DNA of 64,000 nucleotides from Streptococcus sp. LPB0220 (GCF_008727815.1 NZ_CP044230.1:2030001-2094000), one strand, 5' to 3'; shown: positions 1 to 9,201, numbered from the stretch's first letter. Translations and numbers: made by a program. The notes: generated by a model not told the origin, from the sequence alone.

Positions 1-942
1 GCCATGACGGTAACCGACTATAGGTTTACCACAAGCCATAGCTTCTAGTACGACTGTTGGTAATGGATCTGGATTGGTACTTGGCAAGACAAAGATATCA
101 AACATATTATAGAGTTCGGTTGTCTTGCTATAATAATCGATTCGTTTGATTTGTCCAGCTACTGGTGAGTCTGATATAGCCTTTTCCAACTCATCCACGC
201 GCCATTCTTCACCTTCAAAAGCACTCCCTGCTAAAAAGGCTACTGCTTTTGGATTAGCCTGTAAGATTGGCGTCACAGCTTCTAAGAAGTCGCCTTGCCC
301 TTTCCAAGCATTCACTCGACCAACCATTCCGATAATCAAAGCATCCTGGGCGATACCAAACTGATCACGGACCGCACTAGCATCCATCACCTGATAAACA
401 GCATTGTCAACACCATTATAGATGACCTGAACTTGGTCATTTTTTACAAAGCGAGACTGCTTCACGTGGTTGGCCACAGCATTTGAAACTGTCACAATCG
501 TATCAGCATAACGTCCCATCAAAAAGTTGATGAAATCAGAAATCGCTTTAGGTTTAACGATGATTTCATGCACATGCCAAATCAGAGGAAGTTTCAACTT
601 CCGTTTGAGGTAAATTCCTTCAAGAACCGCTGTGGTGTTGTTGTGAATGAGGGTAATGCCATTCTCCTTAGCGTATTGAGCAATTTGTTTGGAGTAACGG
701 TTATAAGAGCCAAAGTACTCAAGGATTCCTTTTGGATTAAAATATTTCCGGCGCAAGATTGGGTAATCAATGACTTTAACCTTAGCACCGACCTCTTCCA
801 ATGCACCAACTAAGACACCATCATTGGGTAAGATAACGTGTGCCTCAAAAGCATCTTTATCCAAACCCTTAATAAGCTCCAACAAAACCTTATCAGCACC
901 ATACATTTCGGCACCAGCATGGAGATATAATATTTTCTGCAT
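1..942 (-). CDS. Glycosyltransferase family 4 protein (partial, 3' end outside window)
   Basis: The gene starts at 942 (MQKILYLHAGAEMYGADK) and stays open to the left edge, giving 314 codons without a stop. The N-terminal glycine-rich acceptor loop and the donor-site region near residues 275-310 (DIFVLPSTNPDPLPTVVLEAMACG) are typical of GT4 (GT-B fold) sugar transferases. A ribosome binding site, AAAGG, lies in the last codons of the upstream wchF gene, and the two genes are separated by only 2 bases, so they are co-transcribed. By position after wchF it should add the third sugar of a capsule or receptor-polysaccharide repeat on the cytoplasmic side of the membrane. Donor and linkage cannot be read from the sequence. 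Confidence 0.9.
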   Translation of the reverse strand, partial: MQKILYLHAGAEMYGADKVLLELIKGLDKDAFEAHVILPNDGVLVGALEEVGAKVKVIDYPILRRKYFNPKGILEYFGSYNRYSKQIAQYAKENGITLIHNNTTAVLEGIYLKRKLKLPLIWHVHEIIVKPKAISDFINFLMGRYADTIVTVSNAVANHVKQSRFVKNDQVQVIYNGVDNAVYQVMDASAVRDQFGIAQDALIIGMVGRVNAWKGQGDFLEAVTPILQANPKAVAFLAGSAFEGEEWRVDELEKAISDSPVAGQIKRIDYYSKTTELYNMFDIFVLPSTNPDPLPTVVLEAMACGKPIVGYRHG

Positions 943-944
943 TT

Positions 945-2117
945 CTAACCTTTAAATACTTTCTCGTAGTCTGTGACAATCTTTTCCCAAGTGAAGGCTT
1001 CTGCGATCCGTCGACTTGATTTCTCATTGAGGTCTGCGATGGCTTGAGCGTCCAATTGTTCAGCCTGATCAATGACATGTGCCAATTGATCTTTCTTCCA
1101 ATAAAGAGCCCCCTCTTCACCGACTTCTCGGTTGAAACCAACATCTAACAAGAGGTTGAGTTTAGTAGACTCTAGCGCCTCAAGAAGGGATGGATTGGTC
1201 CCGCCTACCTCATGACCATGGAAATAAGCAAAAGCATTCTCACGAATGTATTTAAGTAATTCTTGATCATAGACAGTCCCCACAAACTTCACTCGAGGAT
1301 CTTGATCAAATCCTGTATCCTTGCGTAACTGTTCATAGAACTTGTTTTGCTCTACATTAGTAATCAGGACAAAATCTTTTTTGGAATTGGACTGCATAAA
1401 GCCACGAATCATGGCCTCATAGTTATTTTCAGGTACAAAACGTCCCACGACAAGATAGTAATCTCCTTCGGAGACTTGCTTATCCGCAAACCAAGTCCCT
1501 ACTTTATCGTCTTCTTTACTCAGGATAGACTTGCTTGTATCGGTTCCATAAGCAATATAGATCGTCTGTGGCTGATACTTAGCATAGTCCTTCTGAATAT
1601 AAGCTTCGATATTCTTGCTATCACAGATCAAAAGATCAGCGTGTTTAACCATGAGTTGCTCAGAAAACTTCCAGTACTTACGGACTGGGAGACTCCATTT
1701 CGCGCGAAGCCATTCATGACCATCTGGATTGACCATGAGGGTCCCACCGATCGCCTTGATTTTCTTTTTAATTTTTGAGATAAAAGGACCAATCCGGCAA
1801 GCCAAGACATAGAAGATCGGAGCTTGATCCTTATTTTCTTTAGCCATTTCAATAGCCTTATTGAGGGCCGCAATGTCATAAGCAATGGCACGCGCAGGAC
1901 CGATATTGGGAACATCAATGTTATAACAGATAGCTCCATTATGCTCAAAAGTATCTGCAGTAATCCCTGATTTTGCAGAATTCTCCCGCATACAAGCTAC
2001 ATAGTATTGAATCTCTCGGTCTTGTTGGCACTCTGTCAGCTTTTCGACAAAGGTTTCAAAACCACCATATTTCGCTGGAATTCCCTTAGAACCAACGATA
2101 TAAACTGACTGTTTCAT
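945..2117 (-). CDS. wchF: Rhamnosyltransferase, WchF/Cps2T-like (DUF1972 N-terminal domain)
   Basis: 390 residues. The N-terminus carries the DUF1972 signature KGIPAKYGGFETFVEKL (about residues 11-27), followed by a GT4-type C-terminal domain with HGHEVGGTNPSLLEAL (about residues 299-314). This architecture is that of pneumococcal Cps2T/WchF, the beta-1,4 rhamnosyltransferase that transfers L-rhamnose from dTDP-rhamnose to the lipid-linked glucose made by WchA. Its place directly downstream of wchA supports this. The start has an AGGAG site 6 bases upstream. The dTDP-rhamnose genes are not in the window. The specific donor is inferred from family and context. Confidence 0.88.
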   Translation of the reverse strand: MKQSVYIVGSKGIPAKYGGFETFVEKLTECQQDREIQYYVACMRENSAKSGITADTFEHNGAICYNIDVPNIGPARAIAYDIAALNKAIEMAKENKDQAPIFYVLACRIGPFISKIKKKIKAIGGTLMVNPDGHEWLRAKWSLPVRKYWKFSEQLMVKHADLLICDSKNIEAYIQKDYAKYQPQTIYIAYGTDTSKSILSKEDDKVGTWFADKQVSEGDYYLVVGRFVPENNYEAMIRGFMQSNSKKDFVLITNVEQNKFYEQLRKDTGFDQDPRVKFVGTVYDQELLKYIRENAFAYFHGHEVGGTNPSLLEALESTKLNLLLDVGFNREVGEEGALYWKKDQLAHVIDQAEQLDAQAIADLNEKSSRRIAEAFTWEKIVTDYEKVFKG

Positions 2118-2155
2118 TTTTCTCCTAACATGGAAAGGACGAAGTAGGCAGTCTC

Positions 2156-3532
2156 CTACTTCGCTCCTTCTTTTCTAAGTACAACCTTCACGGTCTTGAG
2201 CAAGATCTGAATGTCTCTCCAGATCGTCCAACCATCCATGTACGCAACGTCCAGTTTGACTACTTCATCAAAGTCTGTAATCTCACTGCGTCCGCTCACT
2301 TGCCAAAGTCCGGTAATACCAGGTTTGAAGCTGAGGCGGCGTTTTTGAGCTGGCGTATAGTCTTGGTATTCGTCAACCGTTGGAGGACGAGTCCCGACCA
2401 GACTCATATCACCGATCAGAACATTGTAAAATTGTGGCAATTCATCCAGACTGGTCTTACGGATAAAGCGTCCGATTGGTGTTACCCGTGGATCGTTTTC
2501 CATCTTAAACATCCCACCAGTCATGGTGTTTTGCGCCATCAGATCTTTTTTAATCTCTTCGGCATCCACGCGCATGGAGCGGAATTTATAGAAGTTGAAA
2601 TACCGACCATTCTTTCCGACCCGCTTCTGTACAAAGAAGGCAGGGCCGCCATCTTTACGGATTAGAGGGACCAAAACGATACTCACTAGTCCACAAATCA
2701 AGAGACCAAAGAGGGCTCCCGCAATATCCAAGAGACGTTTGGCAAATACGTGGCTCGGTTTGTAGAAATTGGTTGAGAAAGTGACGACACTTAGTCCCCC
2801 GACTTCTCGAACCCGTTTATTACCCAAGGAAGCGAAGTTAAAGGCATTGAGATTGACAGATACATCGATCCCCATACTCTCAAACTCCGAGACGAAATCA
2901 CTAATATTGTAATCCTCACTTGGCAGATTGATAAACACTTCATCCACCACTTCTTTGGTCACAAAGTTCATCATTTGATCCGGTTGCACCACCCTTACCC
3001 CCGGATGAGCAAAATCCGTATCGTCCATAATGGTAACACCAATTAGTTCTCCATGATAGAGGTTGGGCGAATGCAGAATATCAAACACCTTTTCCATCCG
3101 ACTAGTCGCAGTGATCAAAAAGATCTTTCTCGAACTTTTCCGTCGTGGTGAAACAGACTTCCGGTACCTCTTGAGCAAGAAATCCATAATATAGACAGAA
3201 AACGTATTCAAAAGAAAGAAGTAGATCATCCCCCGACGAGAGATGGAAAAGACCCCATCGAGCATAAAAGAGGTAAAGGTGATCCCAACAGCAAAAAATA
3301 CATTGTATTTCAAGACCTGAAAGAGCTCATCCAGGTAACCCCTGCTATAAAAGCGATAGGCAATATTGCTAATGTAGAAGGCTACAAAATGCAAGAGATA
3401 GAGAATCGCGATCGTCTGTGACGTGTATTCTGCATCCTTAAAAAGGCTCACAATGTAAGCTGAAAATAGGACAGCTAAACTTTGAAAGAGAACAATATTT
3501 AGTTTTTCCAGTTCGATTCTTTCTTCTCCCAT
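2156..3532 (-). CDS. wchA: Undecaprenyl-phosphate glucose-1-phosphate transferase (initiating polyprenyl sugar transferase)
   Basis: 458 residues. An N-terminal half with about four membrane segments and a CoA-binding-like middle part precedes the C-terminal bacterial sugar transferase domain. That domain has the signatures FYKFRSMRVDAEE, TSLDELPQFYNVLIGDMSLVG and KPGITGLWQVSGR. Length and layout match WchA/CpsE of streptococci, which loads glucose-1-phosphate onto undecaprenyl phosphate and so starts capsule or receptor-polysaccharide repeat synthesis at the inner membrane face. It follows cpsD by 19 bases in the same direction. The start ATG is preceded by GAGGG. Confidence 0.95.
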   Translation of the reverse strand: MGEERIELEKLNIVLFQSLAVLFSAYIVSLFKDAEYTSQTIAILYLLHFVAFYISNIAYRFYSRGYLDELFQVLKYNVFFAVGITFTSFMLDGVFSISRRGMIYFFLLNTFSVYIMDFLLKRYRKSVSPRRKSSRKIFLITATSRMEKVFDILHSPNLYHGELIGVTIMDDTDFAHPGVRVVQPDQMMNFVTKEVVDEVFINLPSEDYNISDFVSEFESMGIDVSVNLNAFNFASLGNKRVREVGGLSVVTFSTNFYKPSHVFAKRLLDIAGALFGLLICGLVSIVLVPLIRKDGGPAFFVQKRVGKNGRYFNFYKFRSMRVDAEEIKKDLMAQNTMTGGMFKMENDPRVTPIGRFIRKTSLDELPQFYNVLIGDMSLVGTRPPTVDEYQDYTPAQKRRLSFKPGITGLWQVSGRSEITDFDEVVKLDVAYMDGWTIWRDIQILLKTVKVVLRKEGAK

Positions 3533-3551
3533 TTTCCCTCAATCCTATTCT

Positions 3552-4244
3552 TTACTTTTTCCCGTACTCTCCGTAAGATCCATATCCACCATATGAACCA
3601 TACTCAGCAGCTTTAATGTTAAATTTATTGAGCACTACTCCCAAGAAAGGTGTGCCTGTTTGTTCTAATTGGTCCTTAGCCTTTTGGACAGCCTTGCGTC
3701 CGTTGGCACCAGATTCTGTGATCAAGACAGTTCCATCACAGCGTTGGGCGATAATCGCCGCATCGATCACGACCCCAATTGGAGGAGTATCGACAATGAT
3801 ATAGTCAAAATGCTCACGCAGGGCATCCATCATCACGGTGAAGTTCTTGCTTTGCAAGAGACCTGTTGGGTTTGGTGCTACCTGACCAGACTCGATAATA
3901 TCCAAGTTTGGAAAATCAGTCGCATACAAGATTTGATCCAATTGGCTACGACCAGATAAGAAGTCGGTCAAACCTTGGATCTTAGTACGGCTACGGAAAA
4001 TCCCTGTCATGACAGAGTTCCGAATATCACAGTCGACCAAAAGAGTCTTGTAACCCGCACGCGCAAAGGCAACAGCCAAGTTGGTTGAAGTGGTTGATTT
4101 TCCTTCATTTTCTTGAACAGATGAGATGGCGATGACTTTCAAGTCCACCCCACTCAATTGGATATTCGTCGCAAGGGCATTGAAGTACTCTTCTGCCTTC
4201 CGAATTTCTTGTAATTTATTTTTTGAAATTTCTAACGTATTCAT
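3552..4244 (-). CDS. cpsD: Polysaccharide biosynthesis tyrosine autokinase CpsD/Wze
   Basis: 230 residues of a bacterial tyrosine (BY) kinase. Walker A is at about residues 44-52 (VQENEGKST) and Walker A' at 68-76 (LLVDCDIRN). The C-terminus is a tyrosine cluster with YG repeats (YGSYGGYGSYGEYG), the site of autophosphorylation in this family. As in other Gram-positives the kinase lacks its own membrane part, and CpsC, the next gene upstream, supplies the activating transmembrane adaptor. CpsB would dephosphorylate it. Phosphorylation state controls polymer length and export. No anomaly is visible. Confidence 0.95.
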   Translation of the reverse strand: MNTLEISKNKLQEIRKAEEYFNALATNIQLSGVDLKVIAISSVQENEGKSTTSTNLAVAFARAGYKTLLVDCDIRNSVMTGIFRSRTKIQGLTDFLSGRSQLDQILYATDFPNLDIIESGQVAPNPTGLLQSKNFTVMMDALREHFDYIIVDTPPIGVVIDAAIIAQRCDGTVLITESGANGRKAVQKAKDQLEQTGTPFLGVVLNKFNIKAAEYGSYGGYGSYGEYGKK

Positions 4245-4256
4245 GCGATCCCCAGT

Positions 4257-4952
4257 CTACAGTTTCTTAATATCTGGCACAATACCAAGTAAGGTTAAGC
4301 CCATCAATTCTTCGATATCTTCTGGTCTCTTGACACGATCGTCCAAGACTTCTACTACGACCATGAGAACCACCATCAAGCCGGCTCCAGCAATAAAGCC
4401 AAGAAGGACATTGCGTCGAATATTTGGTGAAGAAGGTGATTGAGGCACTTCTGCTTCATCCAAAGTCGTAACATCTGACACCTTGGTTACAGAGATGATC
4501 TTTTCAGCCGCTACATTGCGAAGGCCGTTGGCAATGCGGGCCGCTTCTTTTGGATCTCCATCCTTAGCCGTGATCGAAAGGATACGAGTATCTGTTGGAA
4601 CGGATACACTGATCTTTTTCGACAACTCAGCTGGTGTCAGATCGAGTTTCAATTCTTCGATAGCTTGACTCAAGACATTTTGAGAAAGGATGATCTCACG
4701 GTAGTCCTTAACCAAGTAAGAACCCGCCTGCAAATCCGAGTTTGTCAAGGCATTGTTGTCTTGGTTTTGGCGACTGACCACATAGATACGGCTGGTACTT
4801 TGGTATTCTTTCTTGGCTAAAAAGGCACTATAGCCAAATGCTGCAATGGCAAAGACAAGAGCGACCAAAACGATCGAAAACTTGCGTTTCCATAGGGTCT
4901 TCAGCATAGCGAAAACATCAATTTCCACTGCTTGATTTTCTTGATTGTTCAT
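4257..4952 (-). CDS. cpsC: Capsular polysaccharide chain-length regulator CpsC/Wzd (Wzz family)
   Basis: 231 residues with two transmembrane helices, at about residues 28-48 and 180-205, enclosing an extracellular Wzz domain. The proline-rich [10 protein letters not shown] motif just before the second helix is characteristic. The protein is the membrane adaptor that activates the CpsD kinase and helps set polysaccharide chain length. It lies 12 bases upstream of cpsD and downstream of cpsB, the standard streptococcal order. AGGAG precedes the start codon. Confidence 0.95.
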   Translation of the reverse strand: MNNQENQAVEIDVFAMLKTLWKRKFSIVLVALVFAIAAFGYSAFLAKKEYQSTSRIYVVSRQNQDNNALTNSDLQAGSYLVKDYREIILSQNVLSQAIEELKLDLTPAELSKKISVSVPTDTRILSITAKDGDPKEAARIANGLRNVAAEKIISVTKVSDVTTLDEAEVPQSPSSPNIRRNVLLGFIAGAGLMVVLMVVVEVLDDRVKRPEDIEELMGLTLLGIVPDIKKL

Positions 4953-4996
4953 TTCCTAATTACTCCTTCATGTGGATCTCTCCACCTGATTGCTTG

Positions 4997-5728
4997 TTAG
5001 ATTAATTCATCTGCTAACAAGAGCTGTTGATTGTCGACAAAGAGCCTTTGAGCTCGCTGTTCTCCGTATTCTTCCTTGATCAAGCGATAGGCTTCTGCCA
5101 TATAAGGCGGTCGTTTATCCACATTGTGCATATCGCTGGCCACAAAGTGCACCAAGTCTTTTTCTAAGAAATACCGAGCCCGTTTTTTCAGTTGTTTTTG
5201 CTCATCCCCAAAGAGGCGAGGCTTGAGAACACTCGAACTATTGATCTGCATGTAGCAGCCCATGTCGATCATCTCTTGCACACGCTCCTCATTTTTTTCC
5301 AAGCACTTGTAGCGCTCAATATGAGCCACCACTGGGGTGATGCCCAGATGGAGCAAACGGTCCAAGGCGGTATGAATCTCCTTGTAAGGCGTTCCCATGC
5401 TGAATTCAATCAGCGCAAAGCGCGTCTCAGCTAAACTTGGAATGATCTTTTCTTCCAGTTTTTTTAAGACATCATTGGTAAAGTAGATCTCTGCCCCGTA
5501 ATGAATCGTCAAATCTGGCGCGACCTCTGCTGCAATCTTTTTCACTTCTTGAAAATTTTCAGAAATCTTTTCTTCAGGAGTTTCAAACATCCCCTTGCGA
5601 CGATGAGAAGTCGAGATAATGGTCCGGACCCCTTGGCGATAGCTTTCTTCCAATAAGGCACGCGTATCTTCTCTTGTCTTTGGTCCATCATCCACATCAA
5701 AGACGATGTGCGAGTGGATATCAATCAT
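4997..5728 (-). CDS. cpsB: Manganese-dependent tyrosine-protein phosphatase CpsB/Wzh (PHP family)
   Basis: 243 residues with the N-terminal PHP metal-binding motif [15 protein letters not shown] (His5 and His7), internal histidines such as SHRRKG and AHIERY, and the late [11 protein letters not shown] motif. These are the metal ligands of the CpsB/CapC phosphatase family, which removes phosphate from the CpsD tyrosine cluster. The ATG overlaps the TGA of cpsA (ATGA), indicating translational coupling. Length is usual for the family. Confidence 0.95.
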   Translation of the reverse strand: MIDIHSHIVFDVDDGPKTREDTRALLEESYRQGVRTIISTSHRRKGMFETPEEKISENFQEVKKIAAEVAPDLTIHYGAEIYFTNDVLKKLEEKIIPSLAETRFALIEFSMGTPYKEIHTALDRLLHLGITPVVAHIERYKCLEKNEERVQEMIDMGCYMQINSSSVLKPRLFGDEQKQLKKRARYFLEKDLVHFVASDMHNVDKRPPYMAEAYRLIKEEYGEQRAQRLFVDNQQLLLADELI

Positions 5729-7194
5729 TTTTCTTTTCCTTCCATTACTTTTTGAATGGTTTCCTTAGCCTTGGTCAAGCTGGCTTGATCCAACTCCATG
5801 ACATAGAGGTTGTAACCAGGCATAGCATAAGACGGCAAGTCATTTCGTCCTTGACCAGTAATCTCTTGAGAAGTCACCTCATAAGAACCACCCGTTTCTA
5901 GCTGGGTATTGATCAAGTTCATCATGGTTGGCAACTGCATATTGGTTTGGACAGAATCTTGGAGGTTTCCGATAATCTCATTGTAGTTGCTTAAGACCTT
6001 AGTAGAGGTCAACTTTTTGATAATGGCCGCAATGACTTTTTCTTGGTTTTTCCCACGGTCATTGTCACCACCTTGAAGAGAGTAGCGTTCTCGGACAAAA
6101 CCAAGCGCTTGCTCTGAATTCAAATGGACCTTTCCTACTGGGAAATGGAACTTGCCGTGCAGACTCGTGAATTCTTGGTCATTTTCCACATCGATCCCCC
6201 CTAGAAGGTCAATCAACTTGAGGAAGGATGTGAAATTGAGACGAACATAGTAGTTGAGCTTGATATCATAGAGATTCTCAAGAGTATGAATGGAAGCATC
6301 CACACCGTAGATCCCCGCATGGGTCAACTTATCATTTTGGTTGTTCCCACCATCTGCAATCGGTACATAGGCATCCCGCGGCGTCGTTGTCAACAGAACT
6401 TGCTTGGTCTTCCGATTGACGGTCATGATGATATTGACATCTGATCGAGAAACCGAAGTTACTGGGCCATAGGTATCGATCCCGCTGACATAGATGTTAA
6501 AGACATCCGCATTGGCAGACACCTTGCTCGTCGCTGCCACTTCTTTTCGAATCTTGTAGGAATAGATTTTCTTCAACTTCTTCGCATAGTCGGCATCTTC
6601 AGCAGCGATCGTATCTTCAAAGGTACTGTTGAGCACCATGGCAGAAGCATTCCCTTCTTGCAGGCTCTTATAGGCATCTAGATAAGTCGGTGCATCCACT
6701 ACAGAAATTTCCTGACCCTTGGTCTTTTTGATATTGTCCAAGAGGGCCGTGAGATTAGCCTCGTTATTGTTGCCCTTTGGTGCCACCACTTCCTTGATGT
6801 CTTTGATGTCTTTGATGCCACTGTCTTTCTTGACATAGACAGCCATCTCAAACTCTGTATAGTTAGAATGGCCATTGACATTACTCGTCAGATTTAGCAG
6901 CTGTTGACTAGCAAACAAAACTCCTGAACTCGCCAATAAGCCGACAAGAAGCAGAACCAAAGTTGTCTTTTTGGCCTGATTTTTGATCACAAACCAAGCT
7001 GACAAGAGCAAGAGAACAGCTAGTAGTACCATCACGAGAACATTAACATAGCGAAAAGCCAAGATGTTATTGGCCAACATGGTATAGGTCGCCCAACTCG
7101 CGGTCATAAGCAAAAAAATAAGCAATACGGAATTAACGATTCGCAATTGCCCCCACTTATGCTCTGAACGACGACTCCGTCTCCTTTGTGACAT
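5725..7194 (-). CDS. cpsA: LytR-CpsA-Psr family protein CpsA/Wzg
   Basis: 489 residues from the ATG at 7194 (MSQRRRSRR). A TTG twelve bases further out is possible, but the GGAGG lies 5 bases before the ATG and would be inside the longer reading. The N-terminus is basic with three membrane helices, followed by an accessory domain (about residues 110-230) and the LCP catalytic domain with TTPRDAYV and the arginine-rich [19 protein letters not shown] stretch. LCP enzymes attach undecaprenyl-linked polysaccharide to peptidoglycan. This is the first gene of the cps/rps locus and is the usual gene next to nrdG in this group. Confidence 0.95.
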   Translation of the reverse strand: MSQRRRSRRSEHKWGQLRIVNSVLLIFLLMTASWATYTMLANNILAFRYVNVLVMVLLAVLLLLSAWFVIKNQAKKTTLVLLLVGLLASSGVLFASQQLLNLTSNVNGHSNYTEFEMAVYVKKDSGIKDIKDIKEVVAPKGNNNEANLTALLDNIKKTKGQEISVVDAPTYLDAYKSLQEGNASAMVLNSTFEDTIAAEDADYAKKLKKIYSYKIRKEVAATSKVSANADVFNIYVSGIDTYGPVTSVSRSDVNIIMTVNRKTKQVLLTTTPRDAYVPIADGGNNQNDKLTHAGIYGVDASIHTLENLYDIKLNYYVRLNFTSFLKLIDLLGGIDVENDQEFTSLHGKFHFPVGKVHLNSEQALGFVRERYSLQGGDNDRGKNQEKVIAAIIKKLTSTKVLSNYNEIIGNLQDSVQTNMQLPTMMNLINTQLETGGSYEVTSQEITGQGRNDLPSYAMPGYNLYVMELDQASLTKAKETIQKVMEGKEK

Positions 7195-7224
7195 AAATAC
7201 CTCCAATTAGTCCTAATCATATTT

Positions 7225-7233
7225 ATTGTAACA
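7225..7233 (-). promoter_or_regulatory. Extended -10 promoter element for the cps operon
   Basis: On the minus strand the sequence reads TGTTACAAT, an extended -10 (TGn plus TACAAT), about 30 bases before the cpsA start codon. No good -35 box is present at 17 bases, which is common when TGn is present. Assignment is by pattern only. Confidence 0.45.
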
Positions 7234-7270
7234 TATTTTTAGCAAAAAATGCATTAATTATCACTTTTTT

Positions 7271-7306
7271 GTCCATTATGGACATTCGAAAAGTAAGCGC
7301 TTTCTA
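7271..7306 (-). promoter_or_regulatory. Palindrome and cre-like site upstream of the cps promoter
   Basis: GTCCATTATGGAC (7271-7283) is a 5+5 palindrome. The neighbouring minus-strand sequence TAGAAAGCGCTTACT (7292-7306) matches the CcpA catabolite-responsive element consensus WTGNAANCGNWNNCW except at one core position. Both lie 40-80 bases upstream of the cps -10 box. CcpA control of capsule genes is known in streptococci; use of this particular site is inferred. Confidence 0.35.
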
Positions 7307-7345
7307 AAATAAGCAAAGTCCCTTGTATACTTATGCATAGAATCC

Positions 7346-7371
7346 AAAAAAACCGGGTGAAAGACCCGGTT
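7346..7371 (-). terminator. Intrinsic terminator after nrdG
   Basis: AACCGGGT (7351-7358) pairs with ACCCGGTT (7364-7371) around a 5-base loop. On the minus strand the stem is followed by a run of T (7346-7350). It separates the nrd operon from the cps promoter. Confidence 0.9.
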
Positions 7372-7381
7372 TTTGAAGATC

Positions 7382-7981
7382 CTACAAAAGATCATCCCGT
7401 TTGACCTGCTCAAAACTTTCCTTGCCATCATTGAGCTTGTCCCAGATGACAACCTTTCCTTCTTTGAGGGATTTTTGAACATCAATAATCCGCTGGTTGG
7501 AAGAACCACGAAACTGCAACATGAGGTTGCGTTTGCTTTTATCATACCGTCCATCGACCAGGATATCAATCAGCGACAAGAGTTCCAGTTTATCAGGCGT
7601 TTCTAACATCATTTCTTCCCAAGTGTAGCCCGTCCATGACCAGATGTCTTTTTCCGGCAATTCTCTTTTCACGCGCTTGACCAAGGGCAGCAGGATACCA
7701 GTGTTGAGAAAAGGTTCGCCCCCAAGCAGGGTCAAGCCCTGAACATAGGGTTGGGCCAAATCGGCCATGATCTGTTCTTCTAACTCTTTGGTATAGGGAA
7801 TGCCAGCGTTGAAAGACCAAGTTGCTGCATTATAGCAGCCTTCACAGTGAAACATACAGCCACTGACATAGAGGGAGTTGCGAACGCCTTCGCCATCCAC
7901 AAAGTTAAAGGCCTTATAGTCAATGATTCGCCCCTTACTCAGCTCCTCACTTTTCCATTCTTGAGGTTTGGGATTGTTCAT
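7382..7981 (-). CDS. nrdG: Anaerobic ribonucleoside-triphosphate reductase activating protein (radical SAM)
   Basis: 199 residues. The radical SAM cysteine motif is CMFHCEGC (CxxxCxxC, about residues 42-49), and TLLGGEPF forms part of the SAM-binding region. NrdG uses a 4Fe-4S cluster and S-adenosylmethionine to create the glycyl radical on NrdD, allowing dNTP synthesis without oxygen. It is the last gene of the nrdD operon. Its ATG overlaps the stop of the upstream acetyltransferase, and GGAGG precedes it. A terminator follows. Confidence 0.96.
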   Translation of the reverse strand: MNNPKPQEWKSEELSKGRIIDYKAFNFVDGEGVRNSLYVSGCMFHCEGCYNAATWSFNAGIPYTKELEEQIMADLAQPYVQGLTLLGGEPFLNTGILLPLVKRVKRELPEKDIWSWTGYTWEEMMLETPDKLELLSLIDILVDGRYDKSKRNLMLQFRGSSNQRIIDVQKSLKEGKVVIWDKLNDGKESFEQVKRDDLL

Positions 7982-8496
7982 GACACCTCCCCATCTAACT
8001 CTATCCAGTAGCGCTGACTTCTGTCGATTGTATTTTCGTAAACACCGCCAGCAGATAGAATCGTGCGACGGCTAGCTTCGTTGTCTTCATCACAGGTAAT
8101 CAGCACTCGTTCTAGTCCTTGTTTTCGAGCCTCTGCTAGTCCTAGCTCTAGCTGCAACTTAGCCAAGCCCTTTCTGCGTTGACTGGGCCGGATGGAATAG
8201 CCAATGTGACCACCCTCTACAAATAATTTGTCATTCAAGGACAAGCGCAGGGCTAAAAAGCCCAGAGGGTAGCCAGTCTCATCAAAGGATAAAAATTGAA
8301 TGGCAGGAACCCAGCCTTCTGGCAGATTCTCAGTATCCTCCTGCTGCTCTACAATTCGCAACCAATCCGCAAAATCCTTTGCTCGCTTCCAAGTGGAGCC
8401 CATGCCACCGTGCATATAGGATTTTGCAGCATCGAACTCAGCAATCATCTCTAAAATCGCGTCTTTATCTTCTAAAGTTGGTCGTTGTAACTTCAT
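7978..8496 (-). CDS. GNAT family N-acetyltransferase (second tandem copy)
   Basis: 172 residues of GNAT fold. The acetyl-CoA pocket region is GYSIRPSQRRKGLAKLQLELGLAEARK (about residues 98-124), ending with YWIEL. It is clearly homologous to the neighbouring gene at 8506-9006: both begin with a LQRPTLEDK/LRRPTLADK stretch and share the GYSIRPS motif. A tandem duplication is therefore likely. It sits inside the nrdD-nrdG operon and overlaps nrdG by 4 bases. The substrate is unknown, and a direct link to ribonucleotide reduction is not shown. Confidence 0.88.
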   Translation of the reverse strand: MKLQRPTLEDKDAILEMIAEFDAAKSYMHGGMGSTWKRAKDFADWLRIVEQQEDTENLPEGWVPAIQFLSFDETGYPLGFLALRLSLNDKLFVEGGHIGYSIRPSQRRKGLAKLQLELGLAEARKQGLERVLITCDEDNEASRRTILSAGGVYENTIDRSQRYWIELDGEVS

Positions 8497-8505
8497 AAAC
8501 TTTCC

Positions 8506-9006
8506 TCAATCTAAATCAATCCAATACCGCTCCGTTCCATTTCGAACATCCTCAAATTGACCGCCATTAGCTAAGATAACAGCTCTGCTGGCAGGATTTT
8601 CTGTGCTACAAGTTACCAGAGCTCGTTTGATATTCTTTTCCTTAGCAACTTGTAAACCTTGGCGGAGGGCCTCTTTAGCATAGCCCTTACCTCTTTCAGA
8701 GGGACGGATGGAGTAGCCAATATGGCCAGCATGATTCAGCAATCCCTCATTCAGTCTCAATCGTAGATTCAAAAATCCTAGAGCACGACCTACATCATCA
8801 AATGATACAAATTGAATAGAAGGAACACGATTTTCCGGCAATCCTATTCCCATTTCTTTATTATGGTTAGTTTCCAACCACTCCTCATAATCAAACTTCT
8901 CAGCATCCCAAAAGCCACCGTCATGAGCCGATTGGGTCTCTTCAAACTCTGCCATCATCTCTAAAACTGTTTCTTTATCTGCCAAAGTCGGTCTGCGTAA
9001 TTCCAT
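8506..9006 (-). CDS. GNAT family N-acetyltransferase (first tandem copy)
   Basis: 166 residues. The motif A region GYSIRPSERGKGYAKEALRQGL (about residues 97-118) is a well-kept acetyl-CoA binding loop, more canonical than that of its downstream paralogue. It starts with a strong GGGGAGG site 5 bases upstream of the ATG. It lies between the small ORF following nrdD and the second acetyltransferase. The acceptor molecule cannot be predicted. Confidence 0.88.
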   Translation of the reverse strand: MELRRPTLADKETVLEMMAEFEETQSAHDGGFWDAEKFDYEEWLETNHNKEMGIGLPENRVPSIQFVSFDDVGRALGFLNLRLRLNEGLLNHAGHIGYSIRPSERGKGYAKEALRQGLQVAKEKNIKRALVTCSTENPASRAVILANGGQFEDVRNGTERYWIDLD

Positions 9007-9025
9007 CTTTACCTCCCCATAAGAG

Positions 9026-9051
9026 AAAAGCGAGAGCGAACTCTCACTTTT
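9026..9051 (-). terminator. Hairpin between the small nrd-operon ORF and the acetyltransferases
   Basis: On the minus strand AAAAGTGAGAG and CTCTCGCTTTT pair around a TTCG loop, with one wobble pair. The hairpin begins in the stop region of the 46-residue ORF. Only four T follow, so it may act as a partial terminator or RNA-stability element and lower downstream expression, rather than stop transcription completely. Confidence 0.5.
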
Positions 9052-9190
9052 ATTTTTTCTTAGTTTTCTTTAAAAATTGCTCTCTTAGGCTGGCTACCCG
9101 GTCTTTTTTATTGACTCCACCTGTCGAATGTTTTTCGTGGAATCGTTGAACCTGGGCTTTGCCCTTATCATCTAATTGGTATTTTCCCAT
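9050..9190 (-). CDS. Small basic conserved protein in the nrdD operon (46 residues)
   Basis: The reading frame MGKYQLDDKGKAQVQRF... ends in KKTKKK. It is 46 residues, strongly basic, with no membrane segment and no recognised domain. It begins 11 bases after the nrdD stop. From memory, a similar short protein follows nrdD in pneumococcus, which argues that it is real. Its operon position suggests a role connected with anaerobic nucleotide reduction, but the function is unknown. Confidence 0.75.
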   Translation of the reverse strand: MGKYQLDDKGKAQVQRFHEKHSTGGVNKKDRVASLREQFLKKTKKK

Positions 9191-9201
9191 AATGTCCTTT
9201 T

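Noticed and set aside
5115..5123. Exact DnaA box inside cpsB
   Set aside because: It is a single copy in coding sequence without neighbours, as expected by chance.
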